From an uncultured Flavobacteriaceae bacterium (lineage in GTDB: Bacteria; Bacteroidota; Bacteroidia; Flavobacteriales; Flavobacteriaceae), in assembly GCA_905479475.1 (NCBI GenBank), contig CAJQMT010000011.1, positions 1 through 64,000 of the forward strand: 64,000 nt of DNA, written 5' to 3'. The stretch's first letter is position 1. Every line of letters begins with the position of its first letter. Shown piece after piece: positions 8,699 to 17,805 of this stretch. The notes beneath the pieces are model-generated. The model was not told the origin of the DNA, ran no database searches, and saw nothing but the letters and a program-made list of their open reading frames with translations. The translations under genes and the position numbers were made by a program.

Positions 8699-9619
8699 TT
8701 ACAATTTTTTAATTCCTTCTGTGTTTATTTTTGAAATATGGACGTCGTATGCAATACCAACTTTGTCATAAACTTTTTTCATAGCGATGGCAACCTTGCT
8801 TGCATTTTTAGAACCTTCGCTCAAAGCAAAAATGGAGGGTCCTGATCCAGAAATACCCGCTCCTAAAGCGCCGGATTTGATGCTTTCCGTTTTTACAGAA
8901 TTAAAAGCAGGAATGAGAATAGATCGGATGGGTTCTACAATGTAATCTTCGAGAGATCTGCCTATCAAATCGTAATCTTCTGTATACAATCCGCTGATGA
9001 GACCTCCAATATTTCCCCATTGCTTGATGGCTGTTTTCAAAGGAACAGAACTGCGCAATATTTCACGTGCATCGGAAGTTTTTACCTCAATTTGTGGGTG
9101 AATTACGGTCGCGTACAATTCGTTTGGCGTATGGATTTTCAAAACATCTAACGGAGCTGTGCTGCGCACCAATGTAAAGCCACCCAATAGGGCAGGAGCG
9201 ACATTGTCTGCATGTGCTACACCACTTGCGAGGCGTTCGCCTTGCATCGCAAATTCAATCAAATCGTGGTTTGAAAAGGGGCGTCCCAAAAGTTCGTTGA
9301 TTCCGTATACGGCACCGGCACTGCTCGCGGCACTCGATCCAATACCACTTCCAGGTTTGATGTTTTTGTAAATTTCAATTTCAAATCCAAAATCAGTATC
9401 TACTTTTGACAATAGAGCCAAAGCTGCAACTCCTGCAACGTTCTTGTGAGTTTCCAGAGGCAAATTTTGCCCTATAATTTTGGTAATTGTCACACCTTTT
9501 TGAGGGACTTTGCGAACAATCATTTCGTCTCCCACATTGTCCAAAGCCAAACCTAATACATCAAATCCACAAGAAATGTTTGCAATGGTAGCGGCACAAA
9601 ATATTTTAATTTCTTCCAT
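8699..9619 (-). CDS. thrB: Homoserine kinase
   Basis: A 306-residue GHMP-family kinase that phosphorylates homoserine with ATP. The GHMP ATP loop is P-G-S-G-I-G-S-S-A-A-S (about residue 93), the N-terminal motif is ANISCGFDVLGLALD and the third motif is GISGSGPSIFAL near residue 260. Length and order fit the family. It lies 73 bases after thrA and 67 bases before thrC, all on the minus strand, completing a canonical thrABC set under the threonine-rich leader. Confidence 0.96.
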   Translation of the reverse strand: MEEIKIFCAATIANISCGFDVLGLALDNVGDEMIVRKVPQKGVTITKIIGQNLPLETHKNVAGVAALALLSKVDTDFGFEIEIYKNIKPGSGIGSSAASSAGAVYGINELLGRPFSNHDLIEFAMQGERLASGVAHADNVAPALLGGFTLVRSTAPLDVLKIHTPNELYATVIHPQIEVKTSDAREILRSSVPLKTAIKQWGNIGGLISGLYTEDYDLIGRSLEDYIVEPIRSILIPAFNSVKTESIKSGALGAGISGSGPSIFALSEGSKNASKVAIAMKKVYDKVGIAYDVHISKINTEGIKKL

Positions 9620-9692
9620 GATACTTTGAGCTTTTAATTAGAGTTTTTCGTGTGTAACTTAGAACTCAATATTCAAAATTCATAATTTATAG

Positions 9693-12143
9693 TTATCCTT
9701 TTCCTATACGTATGATATCTGCAAAAATACCAGAAGCTGTTACATCAGCTCCGGCACCAGCGCCTTTTACGATGAGTGGGTTTTCGGGATATCTTTCTGT
9801 AAAAAACAACACAATATTGTCGCTTCCTTGTAGGTTTGAAAAAGGGTGATTGCTATCTACTTCTTGCAACGAGACATTGGCTTTTCCTTCGGAAAATTCC
9901 GCAACGTATTTTAATTCACAGTTATTAGCTGCCGCTTTTGCTTTGATGTCTTCAAAATGAGAACCTTCTGAGACAAGCGTTTTTTTAAAGTCCTCAATAG
10001 AGTCTGCGTCCAAGCTAGATTTTGGTAAAAAAGAAATGTTTTCAATGTCTTCTAAATTCATCTTTGTTCCACTTTCACGTGCCAAGATTAATATTTTACG
10101 AGCCACATCTACACCACTTAAATCAATTCTTGGATCAGGTTCTGTAAAGCCAAGTTCTCCTGCTTGATCTACGATTTCAGCGAAATTAGCATCTCCCACA
10201 AAAGAATTGAAAATAAAGTTTAAGGATCCAGAGGCCACCGCTTGTATTTTCTTAATTTGATCGCCTGATTGCACCAAATTGTTTAGCGTGTTTATAATAG
10301 GCAGACCGGCACCAACATTGGTTTCAAACAAGTAGGGGGCATTGTATTCTTGGGACAAGGCTTTCAATTCAGCATATTTCTCATATTCTGAAGATGCTGC
10401 AATTTTGTTACAGGTAACCACAGCAATGCTTTCTTTCAAATAGCTCGCATACAATTGAGCGATGTCGTAATTGGCAGTATTGTCCACAAAAATGCTGTTT
10501 GTAAGATTGAGTTGCACAACGGTTTCATGGAATTTTTCCATATCCAATGAGCTACCATTCTCTAGAAGCTCATTTTTCCAATTAGACAAGTGGATTCCTT
10601 CTTGTTGAAAAAGCATTTTTTTGGAGTTTGCCATTCCGACAATATTTATTTTAAGCTGTAATTTTTCATATAAATAAGTTTCTTGAGCTACAATTTGCTC
10701 AATCAGTTTTCCTCCAACGTTGCCCACACCAACAATGAACAGATTCAATGAAATGATTTGGTTTTCAAAAAATTCATTGTGCAAAGAATTCAATGCTTTT
10801 TTGATGTTTTTATTTGCAATAACGGTCGAAATATTTTTTTCAGAGGCCCCTTGTGCAATGGCTCTGATATTTACGTTGTTTTTTCCTAGGGTGCTGAACA
10901 TGCGTCCACTAATTCCTTGATGGTTCTTCATTTTGTCACCCACTAAGGCGATGATTGCTAAGTCGCTTTCTATTTTTAGAGGTTCTACTTTTCCAAGGGA
11001 AATCTCATAAGCAAATGCTTCGTTGATAATACCTTGCGCTTTGGTTGCATCTGCCTCATTGATTCCGATACAAATAGAGTGTTCGGAAGAAGCTTGTGTA
11101 ATCAAGGCAACATTTATCTTTTCTTGAGACAAGGCTTCAAACAAACGTTTGGAGAAACCAGGGATTCCAACCATTCCATTTCCTTCCAGAGTAATTAAGG
11201 ATATGTTGTCTACATGACTGATTCCTTTGACCAATGTTTTGTTCCCATTGCTCACTTGTGTAATGGTAGTTCCGATGGCATCAGGTTCAAAAGTGTTTTT
11301 GATCACAATCGGAATTTGTTTCTTGAGAACTGGTTGTACAGTAGGTGGGTAAAGTACTTTTGCCCCAAAATGCGACAACTCCATGGCCTCTTGGTAAGAG
11401 ATGTTAGCTATTGGGAAAGCTCCTTTCACAATTTTAGGGTTGGCAGTGAACATACCGCTCACATCTGTCCAGATCTCTAAAATTTTTGCTTCCAGTGCGG
11501 CTGCAATGATAGCTGCTGTGTAATCAGATCCACCACGTCCCAGTGTAGTCGTTTCTTCAGCCATAGTTGAAGCTATAAAGCCGGGTAAAACTACAACTGG
11601 TGCTTCTTCTTTTTCAAAATAGGCTCGAATGTTTTTATTTGTCAACTCTTTTTGAACTGAGGCCTGCGTAAAGTTGTCGTCGGTAATAATGAGATCACGA
11701 CTGTCTTTCAATCGTGATTGTTTAACGTTTAATTGCAAAGCATTGAAAATGATGTATGAAGACAGCCTTTCTCCAAAACTCACAATTTTGTCATGCGTTT
11801 TGTCTGAGAATTCTTTCAAAAGAAAAACGCCTTCTAAAGTAGTTTCTAGTTCGTTTAGAATTTTCTTTAGTCCTCCCAAAACACCACTTTGCTTGTTTAC
11901 TGGGATCAGTTTTCTTACCGCTTCAATATGTCTGTTTTCTATTGTTTCAAAGCTTTTGCTATAAGAGCTATTTCCGTTTTGAGCCAATGCTCCGGCTTCT
12001 AAAAGAATGTCAGTAGTGCCTCCTAAGGCTGAAACTACTACAATTAATTGCTCATTTGCAGTGTTTGCTTTTAGGATCGCTATTACTTTAGATATGTTTT
12101 CTGCGTTGGCTACTGAAGTTCCTCCAAATTTTAAAACTTTCAT
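9693..12143 (-). CDS. thrA: Bifunctional aspartate kinase/homoserine dehydrogenase I
   Basis: An 816-residue fusion that catalyses the first and third steps of threonine synthesis. The kinase domain begins MKVLKFGGTSVANAENI and includes TLGRGGSDYTAA and LEIWTDVSGM. ACT regulatory domains occupy about residues 310-460. The dehydrogenase domain begins at FIVGVGNVGGKLIEQI (NADP-binding glycine loop) and contains VTCNKIA, ETNVGAGLPIINT and the ELGFTEPDPRIDLSGVDVARK signature stretch. The ACT region implies feedback control by threonine. It is first in thrABC and follows a leader with a threonine-rich peptide. Confidence 0.97.
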   Translation of the reverse strand: MKVLKFGGTSVANAENISKVIAILKANTANEQLIVVVSALGGTTDILLEAGALAQNGNSSYSKSFETIENRHIEAVRKLIPVNKQSGVLGGLKKILNELETTLEGVFLLKEFSDKTHDKIVSFGERLSSYIIFNALQLNVKQSRLKDSRDLIITDDNFTQASVQKELTNKNIRAYFEKEEAPVVVLPGFIASTMAEETTTLGRGGSDYTAAIIAAALEAKILEIWTDVSGMFTANPKIVKGAFPIANISYQEAMELSHFGAKVLYPPTVQPVLKKQIPIVIKNTFEPDAIGTTITQVSNGNKTLVKGISHVDNISLITLEGNGMVGIPGFSKRLFEALSQEKINVALITQASSEHSICIGINEADATKAQGIINEAFAYEISLGKVEPLKIESDLAIIALVGDKMKNHQGISGRMFSTLGKNNVNIRAIAQGASEKNISTVIANKNIKKALNSLHNEFFENQIISLNLFIVGVGNVGGKLIEQIVAQETYLYEKLQLKINIVGMANSKKMLFQQEGIHLSNWKNELLENGSSLDMEKFHETVVQLNLTNSIFVDNTANYDIAQLYASYLKESIAVVTCNKIAASSEYEKYAELKALSQEYNAPYLFETNVGAGLPIINTLNNLVQSGDQIKKIQAVASGSLNFIFNSFVGDANFAEIVDQAGELGFTEPDPRIDLSGVDVARKILILARESGTKMNLEDIENISFLPKSSLDADSIEDFKKTLVSEGSHFEDIKAKAAANNCELKYVAEFSEGKANVSLQEVDSNHPFSNLQGSDNIVLFFTERYPENPLIVKGAGAGADVTASGIFADIIRIGKG

Positions 12144-12206
12144 TGTATGTCTATTTATTTATTGAATTGCGTTGACTTCGCTTTGTTGTTGGAATTCGTT
12201 TTACAA

Positions 12207-12235
12207 TTCAAAACTTAAGATTCTTAATTTTTGTT
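12207..12235 (-). terminator. Candidate weak attenuator hairpin before thrA
   Basis: On the minus strand TTAAG/CTTAA pair around AAT, extended after one mismatch by AAAA/TTTT, with the U-rich side last. It is AT-rich and weak. It is the only T-run hairpin between the leader peptide and thrA, so it is my best, but uncertain, terminator arm. Confidence 0.3.
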
Positions 12236-12252
12236 ACCTGTACTGTTTGTTA

Positions 12253-12269
12253 GGTCTAAACAAAAGACC
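12253..12269 (-). promoter_or_regulatory. Stem-loop in threonine leader RNA
   Basis: GGTCT/AGACC form a perfect five-pair stem with a seven-base loop, 28 bases downstream of the leader peptide stop. Nearby TTTGTT/AACAAA offers an alternative pairing, and AATCCC next to it can pair with GGGGTT at the end of the leader peptide, so mutually exclusive structures are possible. Confidence 0.4.
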
Positions 12270-12297
12270 AGGGATTTTTTCGATATGTAATAGGATA

Positions 12298-12336
12298 TTA
12301 ACCCCAAAGGGTTGTCGTATTTCTAGTAGTGAACAT
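12298..12336 (-). CDS. Threonine operon leader peptide
   Basis: A 12-codon ORF, M-F-T-T-R-N-T-T-T-L-W-G then TAA, lies about 62 bases into the predicted leader RNA and 154 bases before thrA. Five of twelve residues are Thr, three of them consecutive, exactly the amino acid made by the downstream operon. Its last codons form a hairpin (AACCC/GGGTT, 12299-12312). This matches the arrangement of amino-acid operon leader peptides, where ribosome stalling at scarce charged tRNA-Thr changes RNA folding. It is analogous to thrL of enterobacteria, without sequence homology. Translation is not proven. Confidence 0.7.
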   Translation of the reverse strand: MFTTRNTTTLWG

Positions 12337-12403
12337 AGAAAGACACTCAATGGTAATTGAGCTTTTTGTAGAATCTGTATTTTTATTGAAAAAATTCACA
12401 TCG

Positions 12404-12411
12404 CAAATATA
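12404..12411 (-). promoter_or_regulatory. -7 box of the threonine operon
   Basis: TATATTTG on the minus strand is a perfect TAnnTTTG. Transcription would start near 12398, giving a leader of about 255 bases with the Thr-rich peptide inside. No clear -33 TTG at 19-20 bases. Confidence 0.55.
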
Positions 12412-12477
12412 AAGAAATCATTTAAAACATGTGCCGTTTTCAAAGGAAAATTAATGGGTATTCCACCCAATAATAAA

Positions 12478-12510
12478 GAAGCCTAACGGTGTCTTAAACA
12501 GTTAGGCTTC
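12478..12510 (-). terminator. Rho-independent terminator after lysA
   Basis: GAAGCCTAAC and GTTAGGCTTC form a perfect 10-pair stem with a 13-base loop, followed on the minus strand by a T-rich stretch. It begins six bases past the lysA stop and isolates lysA from the threonine operon downstream. Confidence 0.85.
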
Positions 12511-12516
12511 TGGGTT

Positions 12517-13725
12517 TTATTCAAAATCAACAACGACTTGATTTTTTAAGATGTCTTCCATGGTTTCTCTTTTTCGAATCAAATAATCTTTTCCATGATG
12601 CACCAATACTTCTGCAGGTTTGAAACGTGAGTTGTAATTGGAGGTCATAGAGAAACAATAAGCTCCTGCATTGTCGAAACACAAAATATCTCCTTCGGAA
12701 ATTTCGTTGATTTTGCGATTGATTCCAAAAGTGTCTGTTTCACAGATGTAACCGACTACAGAGTAATATCGTTCTTTTCCATTTGGATTAGAAATGTTTG
12801 TGATATGATGGTAGGCATCGTACATCATTGGACGTGCCAAATGATTAAACCCACTATCGACTCCAGCAAAAACCATAGAGGTCGTTTGTTTTATGACGTT
12901 TACTTTTGCTAAAAATTTCCCAGCTTCACTTACCAAGAATTTTCCAGGTTCAAACATGAGCGTCAGTTCTTTTCCATATTCTTTACAAAATGCATTGAAT
13001 CGGCCAGTTAAAACTTTTCCTAGTTCTTCGATGTCAGTTGCTGCAGCTCCATCATAATAGGGTACTTTGAATCCACTTCCCAAATCGATAAATTCCAAAT
13101 CTTTGAAATCTTTGGCGACGTCAAAGAGCAAATCTGCTGCAGACGAGAACACATTGATGTCTAAAATATCAGAACCTGTATGCATATGTACACCATTGAT
13201 TGTCATATTGGTGTTTTTTACGATCCTTAAAATATGGGGTACTTGGTGTATCGAAATTCCAAATTTAGAATCGATATGTCCAACAGATATTTTGGTATTA
13301 CCACCTGCCATGATATGAGGGTTGATTCGCACACATACAGGGATATTGGGGTAGTGATGTCCAAATTGCTCCAAGATAGAGAGGTTGTCTATATTGATTT
13401 TGACACCCATTTTTGCTACCTTTTCTATTTCTTCCAAAGACACTCCATTTGGTGTGTAGATGATGTCTTGTGGAGCAAATCCAGCTTCCAAGCCAGTAAG
13501 CACTTCTTGTATAGATACCGTGTCCAATCCAGCTTCTAAATCTTTGAATAATTTTAGAATATTGATGTTAGACAAAGCTTTGGTGGCAAAGTGAACTTTC
13601 AAGCTTTTGACTCCAGAGAAAGCATGGGTAATGCGTTCGTATTGTGAAGTTATTTTTGCAGCATCGTACACATAAAGTGGACTACCGTATTTGTTTGCCA
13701 ATGATTTTAAAAAAGATGCTTCCAT
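12517..13725 (-). CDS. lysA: Diaminopimelate decarboxylase
   Basis: A 402-residue PLP enzyme (fold III) that makes lysine from meso-diaminopimelate, the last step. The PLP lysine sits in VHFATKALSN (about residue 45), HTGSDI contributes to cofactor binding, GSGFKVPY is the glycine loop, and YICETDTFG carries the substrate-contacting Cys/Glu. An in-frame extension to 13800 is possible, but the family begins close to the chosen ATG. Weak -7-like boxes (AATCTTTG, AATATTTG) lie 20-45 bases upstream. It has its own terminator. Confidence 0.94.
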   Translation of the reverse strand: MEASFLKSLANKYGSPLYVYDAAKITSQYERITHAFSGVKSLKVHFATKALSNINILKLFKDLEAGLDTVSIQEVLTGLEAGFAPQDIIYTPNGVSLEEIEKVAKMGVKINIDNLSILEQFGHHYPNIPVCVRINPHIMAGGNTKISVGHIDSKFGISIHQVPHILRIVKNTNMTINGVHMHTGSDILDINVFSSAADLLFDVAKDFKDLEFIDLGSGFKVPYYDGAAATDIEELGKVLTGRFNAFCKEYGKELTLMFEPGKFLVSEAGKFLAKVNVIKQTTSMVFAGVDSGFNHLARPMMYDAYHHITNISNPNGKERYYSVVGYICETDTFGINRKINEISEGDILCFDNAGAYCFSMTSNYNSRFKPAEVLVHHGKDYLIRKRETMEDILKNQVVVDFE

Positions 13726-13924
13726 TATTCTTGGGTTTAAGAATTCGCAAAGATTCAAATATTCTTTAAAACCAAGAAGGTTTTTAAGTAATTTTATCAA
13801 GATTTTACAAATTGTTCAATTTTAAACAGAGTGTTTAGGGGAACGTTTAGTTGTTGTTTCAAACCTAAATTTTGTTTTCTAGGGTTCGGAGCTGTTAAAG
13901 GTTTATTATATTTTGGGTAAATCT

Positions 13925-15151
13925 TTATTTTTGTCCCACTAGTTTTGCAATATTGACAATAACTTCTGTGGCCTTTACCATCGATTCTAAAGGGATGTAT
14001 TCGTATTTTCCATGGAAATTATGTCCTCCTGCAAAAATATTTGGACAAGGAAGTCCTTTGTAAGACAATTGAGAGCCGTCTGTACCGCCCCTTATGGCTT
14101 TTATAAGAGGTTTTATATTCGCTTTTTTCATGGCCTTTTCGGCGATTTTTACAATATGCATGACGGGTTCTATTTTTTCTTTCATATTGTAGTATTGATC
14201 TTTTATTACAACAAAAATGCAAGGGTTGTGAAGTGTTTTGTTGAGATGGTCTGCTGTTTCTTGTATTTGTTTTTTGCGTTTTTCAAATAGATCGAAGTCA
14301 TGGTCTCTAATAATGTATTCTAAAGTTGTTTTTTCGATGTCGCCTGCAATGGAGTGTAAGTGAAAAAAACCTTCATAACCCTCAGTTTTTTCAGGGACTT
14401 CTTGCAATGGAAGTTTTGAAATGAATTGATTTGCGATAAGAATAGCATTGATCATTTTGTTTTTTGCATAACCGGGGTGTACACTTTTTCCTTCAATTGT
14501 AACAACTGCACTGGCAGCGTTGAAATTTTCATACTCCAATTCACCTATTTCACTTCCGTCCATAGTATAAGCCCAAGCGGCTCCAAACTTTTCGACATCA
14601 AATAGGTGAGCCCCTTTGCCAACTTCTTCGTCAGGTGTGAAGCAAATTCTTATTTTTCCATGCCTGATTTCAGGGTGTTGGACAAGGTATTCCATAGCGG
14701 ATACAATTTCTGTAATTCCTGCTTTGTCATCGGCACCTAACAAGGTTGTTCCGTCTGTTGTAACAAGCGTATTTCCTTTGTACTGTAGTAGTTCTTTAAA
14801 ATAATCTGGTGAGAGTACAATGTTTTTTGTTTTGTTGAGCACAATATCCTTTCCATTGTAATTTTTGTGTATCTGTGGTTTGACACTTGTGGAAGTAAAG
14901 TCCGGACTCGTATCCATGTGCGCGATAAATCCAATGGTAGGGACTTCGTAGTCTATGTTGCTCGGAAGTGTTGCCATGAGATAGCAGTTTTGATCGAGGT
15001 GAACGTCGCTTAATCCAATTTCCTTGAGTTCAGCTAGGAGTAGGTTTGCTAGGTTCCATTGTTTTTTTGTGCTGGGAAACTCGGGATTGTTGGGGTCAGA
15101 TTGGGTATCTATCTGAACATATTTTAAAAAGCGATTGAGAATTTTTTCCAT
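13925..15151 (-). CDS. pepT: Peptidase T (tripeptide aminopeptidase)
   Basis: A 408-residue M20B metallopeptidase that removes N-terminal residues from tripeptides in the cytosol. Metal and catalytic motifs are in order: HMDTSPDF (about residue 80), [12 protein letters not shown] (about 140), [10 protein letters not shown] with the base Glu (about 175), [13 protein letters not shown] and the C-terminal [12 protein letters not shown] and [12 protein letters not shown]. Length is typical. It is divergent from the ribosomal protein operon and stands alone. Confidence 0.96.
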   Translation of the reverse strand: MEKILNRFLKYVQIDTQSDPNNPEFPSTKKQWNLANLLLAELKEIGLSDVHLDQNCYLMATLPSNIDYEVPTIGFIAHMDTSPDFTSTSVKPQIHKNYNGKDIVLNKTKNIVLSPDYFKELLQYKGNTLVTTDGTTLLGADDKAGITEIVSAMEYLVQHPEIRHGKIRICFTPDEEVGKGAHLFDVEKFGAAWAYTMDGSEIGELEYENFNAASAVVTIEGKSVHPGYAKNKMINAILIANQFISKLPLQEVPEKTEGYEGFFHLHSIAGDIEKTTLEYIIRDHDFDLFEKRKKQIQETADHLNKTLHNPCIFVVIKDQYYNMKEKIEPVMHIVKIAEKAMKKANIKPLIKAIRGGTDGSQLSYKGLPCPNIFAGGHNFHGKYEYIPLESMVKATEVIVNIAKLVGQK

Positions 15152-15335
15152 AAGGTATTCGTTTGAAACAAAAGTAAGTAGTTCTCTTGGATTATGAATT
15201 TTTTATTTCGTCATTTTTGGCGTCAATGATGGGACTAGGATTGCGGAGAGTTGTCCTTTTGTGAATTGTTGTCGCTGCTTTTACAAGCTTTAAAAGAAGG
15301 TGTTAAAGAATTGTCAAAAAACTTTCCGAAGACTA

Positions 15336-15365
15336 TTGTATCCTAAGGAATTAAGCGTATATTTG
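15336..15365 (+). promoter_or_regulatory. Promoter of the rpsF operon
   Basis: TTG at 15336 and TATATTTG at 15358 are separated by 19 bases, a near-ideal Bacteroidota sigma factor promoter. Transcription would begin about 25 bases before rpsF, too short for the known S6:S18-binding leader structure found in many other bacteria. Confidence 0.75.
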
Positions 15366-15396
15366 CAGCCTTAAAAATAATTTTAAAACAACAATT

Positions 15397-15738
15397 ATGA
15401 ATCATTACGAAACTGTTTTCATTTTGAATCCCGTTTTATCTGATGTTCAGGTAAAGGAAACAGTACAGAAGTTTGAAGACTATCTTGTTTCTAAAGGTGC
15501 CAAGATGATTCACAAAGAAGACTGGGGGCTTAAGAAATTAGCCTACCCAATTCAAAAGAAAAAAAGTGGTTTTTACCATTTGTTTGAGTTCAATTTAGAA
15601 GGAGCAAATTTGGCTGCGTTTGAATTGGAATTCCGAAGAGACGATAGTGTGATGCGTTATTTAACTGTGAGGTTAGACAAACATGCTGCGGCTTGGGCTG
15701 AGAAAAGAAAAGAACGTGTAAAATCTACTAAAAACTAA
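15397..15738 (+). CDS. rpsF: 30S ribosomal protein S6
   Basis: A 113-residue S6 with the family start [16 protein letters not shown], the central [18 protein letters not shown] stretch and the [13 protein letters not shown] end. It binds the 16S rRNA platform together with S18, whose gene follows after five bases. First gene of rpsF-rpsR-rplI, a conserved order. No glutamate tail of the E. coli type. Confidence 0.98.
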   Translation: MNHYETVFILNPVLSDVQVKETVQKFEDYLVSKGAKMIHKEDWGLKKLAYPIQKKKSGFYHLFEFNLEGANLAAFELEFRRDDSVMRYLTVRLDKHAAAWAEKRKERVKSTKN

Positions 15739-15743
15739 GAATT

Positions 15744-16040
15744 ATGGCGTCAATTGATCAACAAGCAAAAGGAGGAAAACAGGGAGATGTAAGATATCTT
15801 ACTCCGTTAGACATCGATACTAAAAAAGAAGCTAAATACTGTAGATTTAAGAAAAAAGGAATCAAATACATCGATTATAAAGATGCTGATTTCTTAATGT
15901 ATTTGGTAAACGAACAAGGTAAAATTTTACCACGTCGTTTGACAGGAACCTCTTTAAAATACCAACGTAAAGTGTCTGTAGCTATTAAAAGAGCACGTCA
16001 CTTGGCTTTGATGCCATATGTTGGAGATTTATTAAAATAA
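15744..16040 (+). CDS. rpsR: 30S ribosomal protein S18
   Basis: A 98-residue S18. The conserved core [15 protein letters not shown]...[30 protein letters not shown] is present, covering the rRNA- and S6-binding surface. The N-terminus ([23 protein letters not shown]) is a Bacteroidota-type extension. It lies between rpsF and rplI with gaps of 5 and 15 bases, so one transcript is expected. Confidence 0.98.
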   Translation: MASIDQQAKGGKQGDVRYLTPLDIDTKKEAKYCRFKKKGIKYIDYKDADFLMYLVNEQGKILPRRLTGTSLKYQRKVSVAIKRARHLALMPYVGDLLK

Positions 16041-16055
16041 CAAAGCAGATACGAC

Positions 16056-16502
16056 ATGGAAGTTATATTAAAAAAAGACGTAGAAAACTTGGGTTTTAAA
16101 GATGATATCGTAGCTGTGAAAAACGGATACGGAAGAAATTTTTTGATTCCTCAAGGACACGCTGTTTTAGCAACGAGTTCTGCTAAAAAAGTATTGGCTG
16201 AAACTTTAAAGCAACGTGCTTTTAAAGAAGTTAAAGCTGTAGAAGATGCTACGAAAGTAGCAAATTCAATCAAAGAATTGGATATTAAAATTACTGCAAA
16301 AGTAGGAGAGGGAACTAAATTATTTGGTTCTGTATCGAATGCAGATGTTGCGGAAGCAATTGCAAAGGCAGGAATTGAACTCGAAAAGAAATACATCAAA
16401 GTAATCGGTGGATTGATCAAGAGAACAGGTAAATACGAAGCTGCCGCAAGATTGCACAGAACAGTTGTTGCTGAATTTTCTTTTGAAATTATCGCAGAAT
16501 AA
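16056..16502 (+). CDS. rplI: 50S ribosomal protein L9
   Basis: A 148-residue L9 with the N-terminal rRNA-binding domain (MEVILKKDVENLGFKDD, VKNGYGRNFLIPQGHAV), the long connecting helix around residues 40-75 and the C-terminal domain (GTKLFGSVSNADVAEAI). It sits near the L1 stalk base. Last gene of the operon, followed by a strong terminator at 16523. Confidence 0.98.
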   Translation: MEVILKKDVENLGFKDDIVAVKNGYGRNFLIPQGHAVLATSSAKKVLAETLKQRAFKEVKAVEDATKVANSIKELDIKITAKVGEGTKLFGSVSNADVAEAIAKAGIELEKKYIKVIGGLIKRTGKYEAAARLHRTVVAEFSFEIIAE

Positions 16503-16522
16503 TTTTTAGTATTTACAAATAC

Positions 16523-16560
16523 AATCCACCTCTCATTTTTTGAGCAGGTGGATTTTTTTT
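16523..16560 (+). terminator. Terminator of the rpsF-rpsR-rplI operon
   Basis: AATCCACCT pairs with AGGTGGATT, with an inner CTCA/TGAG stem and a single bulged C, and is followed by ten or more T residues. It begins about 20 bases after the rplI stop. Confidence 0.9.
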
Positions 16561-16622
16561 TTGGTGAAATTTGTTTCTGAGTCGAAGATTATCGAATTTA
16601 GCCAGTGTTCAAAATTAATAGA

Positions 16623-17096
16623 ATGAAGTACAGACAGCTTACAAAAGAACAATTTGAAGAATTGCACTCAGAATTTGCACGTTTTTTAGCATCTCAAAAA
16701 ATAGACGCCAAGGAGTGGAGAGTGCTTAAAAAAGAAAAACCAGAGGTGGCAGATGAGGAAATGAATGTTTTTAGTGACGTCGTTTGGGAACAAGTTTTAG
16801 ACAATGCAAATTTTGTGGAGCATTTTTCGAAACAAAGTATCAATTTGTTTAAGACACAACAAACATTGGTAGAACGAATTTTGATAAAAACGAACAATCC
16901 ATCTATTGATTTTCAAACAGAGCAAGGGCTTTCATGGCTTATAGCGAATGCGTCTGATGAAAGTTTGTCTTATTTTTATGCCCACAAAAATTATGCGAAA
17001 AATAGGAATTTAGAGATTTTTGATTTGATCGAGAAAGGAGCTGTTATATCCAAAGGGACCTTGTACATGGGTGCTTCAAAATTTATAAAAAAATAA
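16623..17096 (+). CDS. DUF6495-type protein of unknown function
   Basis: A 157-residue cytosolic protein that I recognise as a Flavobacteriia-restricted family of unknown function (MKYRQLTKEQFEELHSEFA start, FSDVVWEQVL, RNLEIFDLIEKGAVIS end). It is rich in charged residues, has no signal or membrane segments and no visible catalytic motif. The ATG at 16623 matches the family start; an in-frame ATG 18 bases upstream is less likely. It lies three bases before a tRNA/rRNA methylase gene and probably shares its transcript, which hints at an RNA-related role, an inference only. Confidence 0.75.
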   Translation: MKYRQLTKEQFEELHSEFARFLASQKIDAKEWRVLKKEKPEVADEEMNVFSDVVWEQVLDNANFVEHFSKQSINLFKTQQTLVERILIKTNNPSIDFQTEQGLSWLIANASDESLSYFYAHKNYAKNRNLEIFDLIEKGAVISKGTLYMGASKFIKK

Positions 17097-17099
17097 GAT

Positions 17100-17771
17100 A
17101 TGTACGATCCAAAATTAAACAAGTATCTAGAGGAATTTGTAACGGAACACAGAAAAAATACTTTCAAAAATGTTTTGGAAGATCGTACGCGTCATTTTAC
17201 GGTAATTTTAGAAGACTTGTATCAAAAACACAACACGAGTGCTATTACGAGAAGTTGCGATATTTTTGGGATTCAGGATTTGCATGTCATCGAAAATAAA
17301 TACAAAACCTATGTTTCCAATCAAGTGGGAAAAGGTTCTCAAAAATGGTTGACCTTTCACAGATACAATCAGAAAGAACACAATACTCAGGATTGTATTG
17401 ATGCAATTAAGGCCAAAGGGTATCAACTTATAGCAACAACACCTCATGAAAATTCAAATTTTGTTGCAGATTTTGATGTTTCGAAAAAATCCGCTTTTGT
17501 TTTTGGGGTAGAGAAGGAGGGGGTTTCTAAAATGATGTTGGACCAGGCAGACGTTCATTTGAAAATTCCGATGTATGGTTTTACCGAGAGTTTGAATGTT
17601 TCGGTCGCAGCAGCGATTGTCTTGCAAGATATTACCGCCCGTCTAAGAAAGACTGAAATTGATTGGAGATTGGATCCGATCGAAAAACAAGTGATTTATA
17701 GTCAATGGCTTCAGAAATCGATCAAAAGTATTGGAAAGATTTTACAACATTACAATGAGAAAATAAAATAG
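17100..17771 (+). CDS. trmH: SpoU-family RNA 2'-O-methyltransferase (TrmH-like)
   Basis: A 223-residue SPOUT methyltransferase. It shows motif 1 (NTSAITRSCDIFGIQDLHVI, about residues 38-57), motif 2 (FVFGVEKEGVS) and motif 3 (IPMYGFTESLNVSVAAAIVL), which form the trefoil-knot S-adenosylmethionine site. The size and C-terminal helix fit TrmH, which methylates the 2'-OH of G18 in tRNA; an rRNA target cannot be excluded. It follows the DUF6495-type gene after three bases. Confidence 0.9.
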   Translation: MYDPKLNKYLEEFVTEHRKNTFKNVLEDRTRHFTVILEDLYQKHNTSAITRSCDIFGIQDLHVIENKYKTYVSNQVGKGSQKWLTFHRYNQKEHNTQDCIDAIKAKGYQLIATTPHENSNFVADFDVSKKSAFVFGVEKEGVSKMMLDQADVHLKIPMYGFTESLNVSVAAAIVLQDITARLRKTEIDWRLDPIEKQVIYSQWLQKSIKSIGKILQHYNEKIK

Positions 17772-17805
17772 TCATTTTTGTCTGAAAAAGATCTCTTAAT
17801 GAATT

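Larger units (their letters stand above)
12144..12516 (-). other. Gene-free region: thr leader plus lysA terminator
   Basis: This 373-base stretch carries no ordinary gene. From right to left on the minus strand it contains the lysA terminator (12478-12510), the thrA promoter (12404-12411), the threonine-rich leader peptide (12298-12336), stem-loops at 12299-12312, 12253-12269 and 12207-12235, and the thrA 5' untranslated region. Confidence 0.7.

Noticed and set aside
12172-12360. Plus-strand ORF of 62 codons over the threonine leader
   Set aside because: It overlaps the leader peptide and stem-loops on the other strand and has no protein-like pattern.
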